46,003 nucleotides of DNA from an uncultured Rhodobiaceae bacterium (GTDB taxonomy: Bacteria; Pseudomonadota; Alphaproteobacteria; RS24). Under the pieces are notes generated by a model. The model made no database searches, was not told the DNA's origin, and saw only the letters and a program-made list of their open reading frames with translations. Positions 9,852-19,100 of this stretch are shown here, one piece after another. Within the stretch, counting starts at the first letter, position 1; the number at the start of each line of letters is the position of its first letter. The stretch covers positions 1 to 46,003 of the forward strand of contig CALEFA010000055.1 in NCBI GenBank assembly GCA_937876775.1. The letters run 5' to 3'. The position numbers were made by a program, and so were the translations under genes.

Positions 9852-11329
9852 CCAACACTTCCTTCTAAAGATATACCAACCAGTTTTTGCGCCTCGACAG
9901 CAAATTCCATCGGCAGGTTTTGTAAAACATCACGGCAAAAACCGTTGACAATGAGTGCCACAGCCTCTTCGGGGTCGAGCCCGCGCTGGCGGCAGAAAAA
10001 CAATTGATCATCGCTGATTTTCGATGTCGTCGCCTCATGCTCCAACACGGCGCTGAGGTTTTTCGCTTCAATATAAGGCACGGTATGGGCGGCGCATTGA
10101 TCACCAATCAGCAAGCTATCGCATTGGGTAAAATTACGCGCATTGGCGGCTTTCGGGTGCACGCTGACCTGACCGCGATAAGCATTTGATGAACGCCCCG
10201 CAGAGATACCTTTTGAGATGATTTTGCTCGACGTATTGCGCCCCAAGTGAATCATTTTGGTGCCGCTGTCGACTTGCTGCAAATTATTTGAAATAGCGAT
10301 GGAATAAAATTCACCCGAGCTATCGTCGCCGCGCAAAATGCAGGATGGGTATTTCCACGTCACAGCCGAACCGGTTTCAACCTGTGTCCAACTAATGCGC
10401 GCACGCGCCTCGCGGCAATCTCCACGTTTGGTGACGAAATTATAAATCCCGCCCTTGCCATCGGCATCGCCCGGATACCAGTTTTGCACCGTCGAGTATT
10501 TGATCTCAGCATCTTCCAAAGCGACCAACTCTACAACCGCCGCATGCAACTGGTTTTCGTCACGCATCGGCGCCGTGCACCCTTCAAGATAGCTGACATA
10601 GCTGCCTCTATCGGCAATCACCAGCGTGCGCTCAAATTGGCCGGTATTGGCCTCATTAATGCGGAAATACGTCGACAATTCCATCGGGCAACGCACGCCC
10701 GGCGGGATATAGACAAACGAGCCATCGGAAAAAACAGCCGAATTAAGCGCCGCATAATAATTGTCTGATTTGGGAACGACGGAGCCGAGATATTTTTTCA
10801 CCAAATCAGGATGCTCTTTCACGGCTTCCGAGAAGGAGCAAAAAATAATCCCTTCTCTAGCCAGTTCATCGCGGAAGGTGGTGCCGACTGAGACACTATC
10901 AAAAACCGCGTCGACAGCGACTTTGCGCACACCGGCCAGCATTTCTTGCTCAATCAGCGGAATACCCAGTTTCTCATAAGTGCGCAGTAATTCCGGATCG
11001 ACCTCATCAAGGCTTTTAGGGCCATCTTCCATGGATTTCGGTGCCGCGTAATAGCATAAGTCCTGAAAATCAATCTGCGGATAATCGACGTGTGCCCATT
11101 TTGGCTCTTCCATCGTGCACCAGCGCTCATATGCATCGAGACGCCATGCCAGCAACCATTCTGGCTCGCCCTTTTTAGCCGAGATAAAGCGCACAATGTC
11201 TTCGCTCAAGCCATTGGGCGCCTTATCGGCGTCAATGTCGCTCTGGAACCCATATTTATAGTGCTCGCCGCCAAATTTTGCGACTTGCTCGACCGTTTCG
11301 CGATCAATGGTTGATTTTGCTTCGCTCAT
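9848..11329 (-). CDS. sufB: SufB, iron-sulfur scaffold subunit
   Basis: Core scaffold on which the cluster forms in the SufBC2D complex, 493 residues. Cys403 (in [10 protein letters not shown]) and Glu432 (HEATTSK) align by position with the E. coli cluster-assembly residues Cys405 and Glu434. The frame extends to 11377, but the ATG at 11329 is preferred. It lies two bases after the stop of the upstream desulfurase and has GGAG five bases before it, while the extra upstream residues lie in the desulfurase gene. The 3' end overlaps sufC by four bases. Confidence 0.97.
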   Translation of the reverse strand: MSEAKSTIDRETVEQVAKFGGEHYKYGFQSDIDADKAPNGLSEDIVRFISAKKGEPEWLLAWRLDAYERWCTMEEPKWAHVDYPQIDFQDLCYYAAPKSMEDGPKSLDEVDPELLRTYEKLGIPLIEQEMLAGVRKVAVDAVFDSVSVGTTFRDELAREGIIFCSFSEAVKEHPDLVKKYLGSVVPKSDNYYAALNSAVFSDGSFVYIPPGVRCPMELSTYFRINEANTGQFERTLVIADRGSYVSYLEGCTAPMRDENQLHAAVVELVALEDAEIKYSTVQNWYPGDADGKGGIYNFVTKRGDCREARARISWTQVETGSAVTWKYPSCILRGDDSSGEFYSIAISNNLQQVDSGTKMIHLGRNTSSKIISKGISAGRSSNAYRGQVSVHPKAANARNFTQCDSLLIGDQCAAHTVPYIEAKNLSAVLEHEATTSKISDDQLFFCRQRGLDPEEAVALIVNGFCRDVLQNLPMEFAVEAQKLVGISLEGSVG

Positions 11330-11331
11330 AT

Positions 11332-12465
11332 TTACTCCGCTGCCATTTCTCTGGCTTTGTGGGCCAAATGGCGCCACGACTCGACTAATTTTTCTGCGTC
11401 CCCAGCTTGTGATGCCCAGCCGAAACTGACCCGTAACACCGCTTGAGAGAGATCGTCCGCAACCCCCATGGCGTCAAGCACATGACTGCGCGACACCTTG
11501 CCACTGGAACAGGCGGATCCGGCACTGACGGAAATACCCGCCAAATCTAAGGCCATGACTAATGTTTCTGAACGCAAGCCCGATAAGGCAAAACAACTCG
11601 TATTGGCCAAACGCGGCGCCTCAGCCCCGAAAACCACCACATCATCAAAATTCGCGCGCAAAGCATTTTCCATGTCATCGCGCCAATTTGCCAATTCGGC
11701 AAATGAACCCAATGCCGCGACACTGGCGGCGGCGGCGGCGGCAAAACCTAAAATGCCGACAATGTTTTCTGATCCGGCGCGACGCCCCAGCTCTTGACCA
11801 CCCCCGACAATATGCGACGGCGTCACCAGCCCATTGCGGACAATCAAAGCGCCTGTGCCCATTGGCGCGCCTAATTTGTGACCCGACAGGCTCAAACCAT
11901 CACAGCCCAAAACGGTCATATCAATCGGCATTTTTCCAGCCGCCTGCACCGCATCGCAAAACAACAAACTACCATGCGCCTTCACCCGAGCGCTGATTTC
12001 TGGCACTGGCTGAATCACGCCAGTTTCATTATTGGCCAGCATCACACACACCAAAGCCGGTGCCGGGTTTTCCAAAGCCTTGTCCAAAGCGGCCAAATCA
12101 AGTTGGCCGTCTGCGGTAACCGGCAAGCGTTCAAGCGGCAATCCACTGGCCTCAGCGGCTGATAAAACCGCCGCATGTTCAATCGCACTAACCAAAATAC
12201 GTTCAACCGGCCCTGCTGGCGCGGCAGATAATTTCATCGCCATATTGCACGCCTCGGTGCCGCCGGAGGTGAAAATCACCCCTTCCGGCTTGGCGTTGCA
12301 CAGGGCGGCGATTTGCCGACGTGCACCATCAATCAAGGCACGGGCTTGGCGGCCTTCGTAATGCACGGAAGACGGGTTGCCGGCTTGCAGCCCGTCAATC
12401 ACGGCGGCACGGGCTTCCGGCCGCAACGGCGCCGTCGCGTTATAATCTAGATAGACCCGGCTCAT
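11332..12465 (-). CDS. Cysteine desulfurase, IscS/NifS-like (group I)
   Basis: Second PLP cysteine desulfurase of the operon, 377 residues. The PLP lysine is Lys197 (SGHKLG). The catalytic cysteine is Cys319 in the longer mobile loop [15 protein letters not shown], the mark of group I (IscS/NifS) enzymes. IscS proteins are usually about 400 residues, so this is a short form. The start overlaps iscR by four bases (ATGA). Alphaproteobacterial suf operons often carry this gene between iscR and sufB; it may supply sulfur for tRNA thiolation or thiamine as well as clusters, which is inference. No iscU, hscAB or fdx is seen nearby. Confidence 0.93.
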   Translation of the reverse strand: MSRVYLDYNATAPLRPEARAAVIDGLQAGNPSSVHYEGRQARALIDGARRQIAALCNAKPEGVIFTSGGTEACNMAMKLSAAPAGPVERILVSAIEHAAVLSAAEASGLPLERLPVTADGQLDLAALDKALENPAPALVCVMLANNETGVIQPVPEISARVKAHGSLLFCDAVQAAGKMPIDMTVLGCDGLSLSGHKLGAPMGTGALIVRNGLVTPSHIVGGGQELGRRAGSENIVGILGFAAAAAASVAALGSFAELANWRDDMENALRANFDDVVVFGAEAPRLANTSCFALSGLRSETLVMALDLAGISVSAGSACSSGKVSRSHVLDAMGVADDLSQAVLRVSFGWASQAGDAEKLVESWRHLAHKAREMAAE

Positions 12466-12944
12466 CGGTAATCACCGGCTTGTTTGAGTTGCGAAATCTG
12501 CTCGCAAAATAGCGGCTCTGGCGCGACAATTTTATTGCCGGCCACCACATCAGCCAGCGATACGCCGTTGAGAAAAGCGTGAATGTGCTCGCCCAATTCA
12601 GCCCAAAGATCGTGTGTCAAACAGCGCGCGTGCTTACCCAAACAGCCGCTGGCAACTTGGCAACGTGTCACTTCAACCGGTTCATCAACCGCGCCAATAA
12701 CATCGCCAATGCGAATATCGCTGGCGTTTTGCGCCAAAACATAGCCGCCATGTGCGCCACGTTGGCTATTGACCAGTTTGGCGCGGCGCAAATCGCCAAA
12801 AATTTGCTCAAGATAGCTCAATGAAATTTCTTGCCGTTCGGCTATTTCAGACAGGCGAAACGGGCCTTGACGACCCTGTTTTTGCTCCTGTGCCATGTCT
12901 GCCATGGCCATAACGGCATATCTACCGCGTGTCGAAAGTTTCAT
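12462..12944 (-). CDS. iscR: IscR, Rrf2-family iron-sulfur sensing regulator
   Basis: Winged-helix regulator that binds a [2Fe-2S] cluster and, with cluster, represses its own operon through type 1 sites. The 160 residues begin with the canonical MKLSTRGRYAVMAM, followed by the recognition helix (about 40-50) and the wing (GAHGGYVL, 64-70). Cluster ligands are Cys95, Cys101 and Cys108, with His111 in CLTHDLW. The spacing between the second and third cysteines is six residues against five in E. coli IscR. The ribosome site is poor (GGAA about 10 bases upstream). It is the first gene of the suf operon, directly downstream of a promoter that overlaps an IscR-like palindrome. Confidence 0.96.
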   Translation of the reverse strand: MKLSTRGRYAVMAMADMAQEQKQGRQGPFRLSEIAERQEISLSYLEQIFGDLRRAKLVNSQRGAHGGYVLAQNASDIRIGDVIGAVDEPVEVTRCQVASGCLGKHARCLTHDLWAELGEHIHAFLNGVSLADVVAGNKIVAPEPLFCEQISQLKQAGDYR

Positions 12945-13021
12945 AAGATATTGTTTCCATAAACCTTTTACGAAAAACCTTGCTTTTTACATGCGCTTTT
13001 CGCTATCACTGCCTCCTACGG

Positions 13022-13050
13022 GATATAGGTATTCCGACTAAATTAGTCAA
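13022..13050 (-). promoter_or_regulatory. Promoter of the iscR-suf operon
   Basis: On the minus strand a -35 TTGACT (13045-13050) and a -10 TATATC (13022-13027) are separated by exactly 17 bases. The iscR start lies 77 bases beyond the -10. The -35 overlaps an IscR-type palindrome, so a bound regulator would block RNA polymerase. This is the best sigma-70-like promoter in the window apart from that of aroQ. Confidence 0.75.
13036..13048. promoter_or_regulatory. IscR type 1-like operator
   Basis: GACTAAATTAGTC is a perfect inverted repeat of two 6-base arms around a central A. It fits the core of the E. coli IscR type 1 site as I recall it, GACTRWWWYAGTC, at every position. It covers the -35 of the suf promoter and sits 30 bases upstream of the divergent hydrolase start. 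The presence of a cluster-ligating IscR as the first gene makes autorepression the natural reading. Confidence 0.75.
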
Positions 13051-13077
13051 GATTAGCGTTTCAGGAGCGTCAAACCA

Positions 13078-13731
13078 ATGCCAGAAGTCATTTTTAACGG
13101 ACCAGAGGGGCGCCTTGAAGGCCGCTTCACGCAAAACAAAAAGCCCGGCGCGCCGATTGCTATGATTTTGCATCCTTTGCCGCAATTGGGCGGCAATATG
13201 AACAATCCAGTGACTTATCAACTTTATCATCAGTTTGTTGATCGTGGTTTTTCTGTTCTGCGTTTTAATTTTCGCGGCGTGGGTCGCAGCCAAGGTGAAT
13301 TTGACAGTGGTATTGGCGAATTATCTGACGCCGCCTCGGCTCTTGACTGGCTTCAATCATTGACCGGCGACGCCCGCCAGTGTTGGATTGCTGGCTATAG
13401 TTTTGGCGCTTGGATTGGCATGCAATTACTCATGCGCCGTCCGGAGATTTCAGGGTTTATCTCTGTCGCTCCTCCGGCCAATTTTTATGACTTTACCTTC
13501 CTCGCCCCGTGCCCAGCCTCTGGCATTATTGTGCACGGCGACGCTGACCGCATTGTGCCGAAGGATGACACAGAAAAATTGGTCGAGCGTTTACAGGCAC
13601 AAAAAGGCATTACCGTGAATTATGAGAACATCAAAGGGGCCAATCATTTTTTTGAAAATGATATGGACACGCTCAACACAACCATTGGTGATTATCTCGA
13701 CAAGCGCATTCCGGAAATCGGCGAAATCTAG
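13078..13731 (+). CDS. Alpha/beta hydrolase of unknown substrate
   Basis: Cytoplasmic serine hydrolase of 217 residues, a minimal alpha/beta fold without a lid. The catalytic triad is visible: Ser108 in the nucleophile elbow GYSFGA, Asp157 in HGDADRIVP and His190 in GANHFF. The oxyanion region is HPLPQLGG (32-39). The family is close to the small dienelactone-hydrolase-like esterases; the substrate cannot be told. The ATG at 13078 has AGGAG about ten bases upstream. It is divergent from iscR, and the IscR-like operator lies in its upstream region, so it may be under the same control. Its stop overlaps the anmK stop in a shared CTAG. Confidence 0.88.
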   Translation: MPEVIFNGPEGRLEGRFTQNKKPGAPIAMILHPLPQLGGNMNNPVTYQLYHQFVDRGFSVLRFNFRGVGRSQGEFDSGIGELSDAASALDWLQSLTGDARQCWIAGYSFGAWIGMQLLMRRPEISGFISVAPPANFYDFTFLAPCPASGIIVHGDADRIVPKDDTEKLVERLQAQKGITVNYENIKGANHFFENDMDTLNTTIGDYLDKRIPEIGEI

Positions 13732-14822
13732 GCTTTAAACAAAACCCCGCCGGTTGTTGGCTGGCGGGCACCGGTTGTTTGCGGCAAGCTCAGCGGCAGG
13801 CCCCGCAAAGAACGCGCCGCCAACCAAGCGAAGGCTTGCGCCTCTAAAGCGTCACCCGCCCAGCCCAAATCATCGCATGGTGTGACCGAGCAGCCGGTGG
13901 CCTGACGAATGTGTTGCAGCAAACTTGCATTGTGTCTGCCACCGCCGCACAAAATGAGCTGAGATGGATAAATCGGGCATTGTGCTAAACCTGCGGCCAG
14001 CGCCTGAGCGCTGAAAGCCGTCAAAGTGGCGGCGCCATCTGCGGCCGATAAATGCGCCACGGGTGCGACATCAAAATCTAGACGATCGAGCGACTTCGGT
14101 GGCGTTTTGGCAAAATAATCATGCCGCATAAAGTGCGCCAGCACCGCCGTATCAACCTGCCCCTGCGCCGCCAAAGCACCATCGGCGTCATAGGCTTGGT
14201 CGGTATTTTGCGCCACCCAATCATCCAATAACGCATTGGCTGGGCCGGTATCAAAGGCCAGAATGTCGCCGTCCGCATCTAAATAGGTGACATTGGCAAT
14301 GCCCCCAAGATTGACCACGCCGAGCGGCGCCTCCAGCGTGCCAATGAGGGCGGCGTGAAACAATGGCACAAGCGGCGCGCCTTGGCCGCCGGCGCGCATA
14401 TCCGCACTGCGAAAGTCGCCAATCACATCGACGTTCAACTGAGCCGCCAAAGCCGCCCCATCGCCGATTTGCAGGGTCATCGCCTCATCCGGTCGGTGGG
14501 TCACTGTCTGCCCATGAAACCCAATTAACTGCGGCTGCGCTTTTTCTTGAGCCAGAAAATCACGCGCTGCCTCAAAATGGCGCTGGGTAATCAGCGCTTC
14601 AGCGACAATCAGGGCCTCCGGCCATGCGGCGCGCGTGGTCACCATGTCGGTCGGTAGAGCATCGGCGCAGTGCAAAGCAGCGCGCAAGATTTCGCGGTCG
14701 CTTGGTTGATAAGCAAAAAAGCCACTGGCGCCTACTTTTATTTCCCCCTCGCCGTCAGTGTCCAGCAAAGCCAGATCAATCCCATCCAGCGAGGTACCAC
14801 TCATCATTCCCAAAACCAGCAT
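13728..14822 (-). CDS. anmK: Anhydro-N-acetylmuramic acid kinase
   Basis: Cytoplasmic kinase of cell-wall recycling: it phosphorylates and opens 1,6-anhydro-MurNAc to MurNAc-6-phosphate. The 364 residues begin with the diagnostic N-terminal phosphate-binding segment SGTSLDG (8-14). Further family stretches are GFHGQTVTH, the DFRSADMRAGGQGAPLVP region, NLGGIANVTYL and CGGGRHN. The frame runs to 14867, but the ATG at 14822 is chosen because AGGAG sits five bases upstream and the conserved N-terminus begins there. It is divergent from tyrS, a common alphaproteobacterial pair, and its last four bases overlap the hydrolase stop. Confidence 0.95.
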   Translation of the reverse strand: MLVLGMMSGTSLDGIDLALLDTDGEGEIKVGASGFFAYQPSDREILRAALHCADALPTDMVTTRAAWPEALIVAEALITQRHFEAARDFLAQEKAQPQLIGFHGQTVTHRPDEAMTLQIGDGAALAAQLNVDVIGDFRSADMRAGGQGAPLVPLFHAALIGTLEAPLGVVNLGGIANVTYLDADGDILAFDTGPANALLDDWVAQNTDQAYDADGALAAQGQVDTAVLAHFMRHDYFAKTPPKSLDRLDFDVAPVAHLSAADGAATLTAFSAQALAAGLAQCPIYPSQLILCGGGRHNASLLQHIRQATGCSVTPCDDLGWAGDALEAQAFAWLAARSLRGLPLSLPQTTGARQPTTGGVLFKA

Positions 14823-14867
14823 TTTTTCTCCTGAGGGCGAGAAATACGAAATCACGCGCTTGCCCAC

Positions 14868-14896
14868 TTGACCTTATATCGCGCTTTGCTTAACAG
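14868..14896 (+). promoter_or_regulatory. Candidate tyrS promoter with almost no leader
   Basis: TTGACC (14868-14873) and TAACAG (14891-14896) are 17 bases apart. The -35 is strong and the -10 weak. Transcription would begin near 14903, only about three bases before the tyrS ATG at 14906. This agrees with the lack of any Shine-Dalgarno sequence in front of tyrS. Confidence 0.4.
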
Positions 14897-14905
14897 TTTC
14901 ATATC

Positions 14906-16153
14906 ATGACAGAGTATAAATCAGAATTCCTCTCTTCTTTAGCCGCACGCGGATTTATTGCCCAGTGCACAGATGAAACCGGCCTCGATGCGGCCGCCAA
15001 TGAAGGTATGATTACCGGCTATATTGGTTATGACTGCACCGCCCCATCGCTGCATGTTGGCAATTTAATTTCCATTCTCATGCTGCGTCGTTTGCAATTG
15101 GCTGGCCATCGCCCGATTGTGGTGATTGGTGGTGGCACCACAAAAGTGGGCGACCCGTCTGGAAAAGACGACAGCCGTCAGCTTTTGTCGCAAGACCAAA
15201 TCAACGCCAACAAGCAGACCATTAAGGCTACTTTTGAGCGCTTCCTGTCTTTCGGTGATGGCCCTAATGATGCGATTTTGGTCGATAATGACGACTGGTT
15301 GTCGGGTCTCAATTACATTGAATTTTTGCGCGACTATGGACGGCATTTTTCAATCAACCGCATGCTTGGGTTTGAAAGCGTTAAATTGCGTCTCGACCGC
15401 GAGCAACCGCTCAGCTTTCTCGAATTTAATTATATGATTTTGCAAGCTTATGATTTTCTCGAACTCAATCGGCGCTATGGCTGCAGCTTGCAAATGGGCG
15501 GTTCTGACCAATGGGGCAACATCGTCAACGGCATTGAGCTGACGCGCCGCTGCGACCAGAAATCAGTTTTCGGCCTGACAACCAATTTGCTGACAACCTC
15601 ATCGGGTGCCAAAATGGGCAAAACCGCGCAAGGGGCGGTGTGGCTGAACGATAACATGTTGTCGGTCTATGACTATTGGCAGTTCTGGCGCAACACGGAA
15701 GACGCTGACATTGGCCGCTTCCTGCGCTTGTTCACGGAATTGCCAATGGATGAGATCGCCCGCCTCGAAGCCCTCGATGGCGCTGAGCTCAATGACGCCA
15801 AAAAAATTCTGGCCACCCAAGCCACCGCCATGTGTCACGGACTAGAGGCAGCGCAGAAAGCCGAAGCCACGGCGCGTGAGACATTTGAAGGCGGCGGCAC
15901 GAGCGAAGACTTGCCAACCATTAACATTGATGGCGCGCGGCTTGCCGACGGACTGGGGCTGTTGGAAGCCTTTGTTATCGCCGGTCTAGCCAAAACCAAC
16001 AGCGAAGCACGACGTCTGGTTACGGGCGGCGGTGCGCGGCTGAATGATGCGCCACAAAATGACATTGGCGTTTCGCTGACACAAGCGGATGTGGTCAATG
16101 GCGCGATTAAATTATCGGCTGGTAAAAAACGGCACGTGTTACTTCGTCCTTGA
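14906..16153 (+). CDS. tyrS: Tyrosyl-tRNA synthetase
   Basis: Class I synthetase that charges tRNA-Tyr. The 415 residues contain the HIGH-type motif H50-V-G-N53, the tyrosine pocket stretch [15 protein letters not shown] (192-206), the KMSKS-type loop K236-M-G-K239-T, and a C-terminal S4-like RNA-binding domain (about 345-415). Length and motifs fit the bacterial TyrRS form common in proteobacteria. There is no recognisable ribosome site before the ATG, and a possible promoter lies directly upstream, so the mRNA may be leaderless. Confidence 0.97.
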   Translation: MTEYKSEFLSSLAARGFIAQCTDETGLDAAANEGMITGYIGYDCTAPSLHVGNLISILMLRRLQLAGHRPIVVIGGGTTKVGDPSGKDDSRQLLSQDQINANKQTIKATFERFLSFGDGPNDAILVDNDDWLSGLNYIEFLRDYGRHFSINRMLGFESVKLRLDREQPLSFLEFNYMILQAYDFLELNRRYGCSLQMGGSDQWGNIVNGIELTRRCDQKSVFGLTTNLLTTSSGAKMGKTAQGAVWLNDNMLSVYDYWQFWRNTEDADIGRFLRLFTELPMDEIARLEALDGAELNDAKKILATQATAMCHGLEAAQKAEATARETFEGGGTSEDLPTINIDGARLADGLGLLEAFVIAGLAKTNSEARRLVTGGGARLNDAPQNDIGVSLTQADVVNGAIKLSAGKKRHVLLRP

Positions 16154-16181
16154 TTAGGCCCTTGACGCGACCCTGAACTGG

Positions 16182-19100
16182 CTAGTCATCGCCGGTCGGA
16201 TAATCATCGGAAATCGGCGATGTTCCATCAGGTGATAAACCAATACCGACCTCAAAAATGCGGCGGAAAATGCCCGGCGTGAGAATGCTGAGCGGATTGA
16301 CGACAACTGTTGGATCGCCGCTCCGCCCGATCACCCGATAACCGACACCCCAAACGCCTTCGCCCTCTCGACCCGTTAAAATACGGCCAACCAACGGCAC
16401 ATTACTGAGCAGCGAGTTAAGTCCGTAAGCCGGGACGACGGTGCCGCCAAAATTGATTTTGGTATTGTAAATATCGTAATCGCCCTGTGTCGTTAGACCA
16501 ATTGCCGGCCCAAACATGCGTCCGCCTTTGACGCGGAATAAATTATCGACGATGGAAAATTTAAATTCAGCACGATCAAATTGGATACCCTCGCCGGCCA
16601 GCGTATCGGCAAAACCTTGAAACGATCCGATGGATAAAATTTTCGCCAATGTCGATACTTTGTGCGCCCGAAAGGAAACCAGATCAAAGCGTCCTGACGA
16701 TTGCATATAATTGCCCGCATCGTCGCGCTCATCGTCATATATGCGCCCCTGTAGTGCCAGTGAGCCGCCAATCACGCCATCCAGCACATCAAGCAACCTA
16801 AACAGACTGCTGGCATTTTCGGTTTGCAAGATGAATCGCCGCGAAGCGATGTCAACGCGATCCACTGAGCCCAATAATTCCGTGCCATCGGCAAAAACAC
16901 CCGACACTGATACCTTTTCAAAAAGCTGATCACGCCGCACAACATGCAAGCGCAAGGAGTCGAGGGACTCATCATGGCCACCAACGACTTTGTCGACCTG
17001 CATCTCGACCACAGCATTATCGCCGAGAAAGTCGAAGAAGCCGCGTCGGTCTTGGGTTGGCAGATTGACTTCAGCGTTACCAGCATCAATCATGGCCGAC
17101 GCATCAAATTGCTCCGCCGAGACCATAAAATGCCGCCCCTGTTGATCGGAGGTAAGGCTGACATTCAGCCCCTGAGTGCGCCCAAGGCTGATTGGCGTCA
17201 TTTTAATATCGCTGATGACACCATTGGTGAAAGCCAATTGGGTGGCAATTTTTTCTTCACCATTAATAAACCCGCGTGTCCGCAAGTGCGATACTTTGCC
17301 AGCGCCATCCATGCGCACCAGAGCCTTGATATGAGCCGGTTCACCGGCTGGTTTTTCATAGGCCAGAGGCACTGGCATGAGGGCGGCCTGCTGTAAATCA
17401 GCCATCACGCGATATTGCGTTGGCTTATCGATAGGCCCTTCGGCCAGTACATTGATAAAACTTGGGCCCTTAATACGCTGCCCGACCCAAGCAAATCCCA
17501 GATCCGCCAATTCCTGCGGTTCGACTTGGCCATGTATTGCCAAACGCGGCTTGGGCGCGCCATCTGTTTTGGGCGCCATCGGCTGCTGCCACTCAAACCC
17601 CAAGTCGACATTATTGGCTTGAGCGCGACCGGTAAGCGTTAGTAGCTGATTATTGACCGACGCCAAAACGCGCCCGCCGGACAAAGAGAAATTACCCAAT
17701 TGACCGTCGACCGAAACATTGGTCGATTGGCCATCAAAGACAAACGACGGAGGTTTCTTCAAAATCCGATTGTCTAAATTTAGTGTTAAATCAACGGCCC
17801 CGGAAACGTCCCCCTGCAAGCGGTCAATGTCGAAGTTAACTTTGCGCAGGATTTTCACTGGCGGCTCATTCAAAGTCCGCAAAATAGCGCTGATTTGCCC
17901 ATCGGCCTGCAAGTTAATCTTGGCCGGCAGACCCGGCGCGGTAAAATCACCAATATCCATGGATGCTGACGACAGGGTCAGCGGCGGCGGCACCACATCT
18001 TTGTAAGCAGGCAGCATAACCTGCCCCCCCTTCGACGCCACCCGCAGGCCACGACCATCCAAACTCAGCTCTGCCCGCGCGCCAACAATCGGCGGCATGG
18101 TCTTCAAAAACAGAACATCAATATCGTCAACCACCATGTCCAATTGCAGGGCGTCTGGGCGCAATGGCGTTTTAGGCGGCCGATTGACCAATTCATCAAG
18201 GGTCACACGCAGCGCCAATCGGGCATTTTGAACCTGCCCACGAGACAAGTTTTCGCTCGCCCATTTCCGCGATCTTTTGCCGACTGGTATAGGCCACAAA
18301 CGCATCACACCTTCGCGCGTCATAGCGCCAAACTGTGTTGCCGTATCAAGTGTTACGCCATCGGTAAAACTAATCAGACCGCTGGTGGTAGCGACCCCAT
18401 CACCGTGCGCAATGGTAAACTGATCAATCAACAGGCTTTCGTTAATCAAATTATAGTTTATCTGCGCATTCACTTGCGAAGCGATGATTGGCGCTTCGAA
18501 AAGCTCTGGCTGGTGTATAACCAGATTGCCGCTGCTTAAATTAGCGCTGACATTGCTCACTTGCCCCGCTTCAGAAAATTCATAATACAGCACGCCGCCG
18601 ATTTCACCTTTGACACCGGCGACATCAAAATTGGCTTTAGAAATTTTGAAGTCGCGCGCTATGAAATCGGCATCAACGGTCATTGCAATGCCGTCGATTT
18701 CAAGATCAACAGCTGATAAATTAACCACGCCTGGTGATATGGTGATTTCAGCGCGGCCTTTTTGCAACTCGCCTTTACCGTTTACCCCAAAGGTGATTTT
18801 GCCGTCCATCGGTAAAGACAGCGCCCGCAATGGTTGGAACAGGCGGCTTATATTGCCAATGTCACGTGGGTTTACATCATCCAGATTTAGGTCGAAAAAG
18901 CCTTCCTCGCCGGGGCGGAAATTCATTTGTCCGTCAAGTCGGCTCAGCTTGTCGTTTTGTTGATATTTCACGTCCAGCGCGCCGACCAATGTGTCGCCAT
19001 CGCGCGAAATGATGACATAGGAACCACCCGCCTCATCGACAATATTCGTGTCGTTGAAAGCAGCAATGTGAATATTTTGCACATCAAGGCGCTGCAAATA

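Noticed and set aside
12995-13020. AGGAGG in the iscR leader as the start signal of a leader peptide
   Set aside because: On the minus strand the nearest GTG is only two bases away and the nearest ATG about 20 bases away and followed at once by TAA; the spacing does not support translation.
16154-16181. Terminator between tyrS and the YhdP-like gene
   Set aside because: The 28-base gap shows no stem with a U-tract on either strand.
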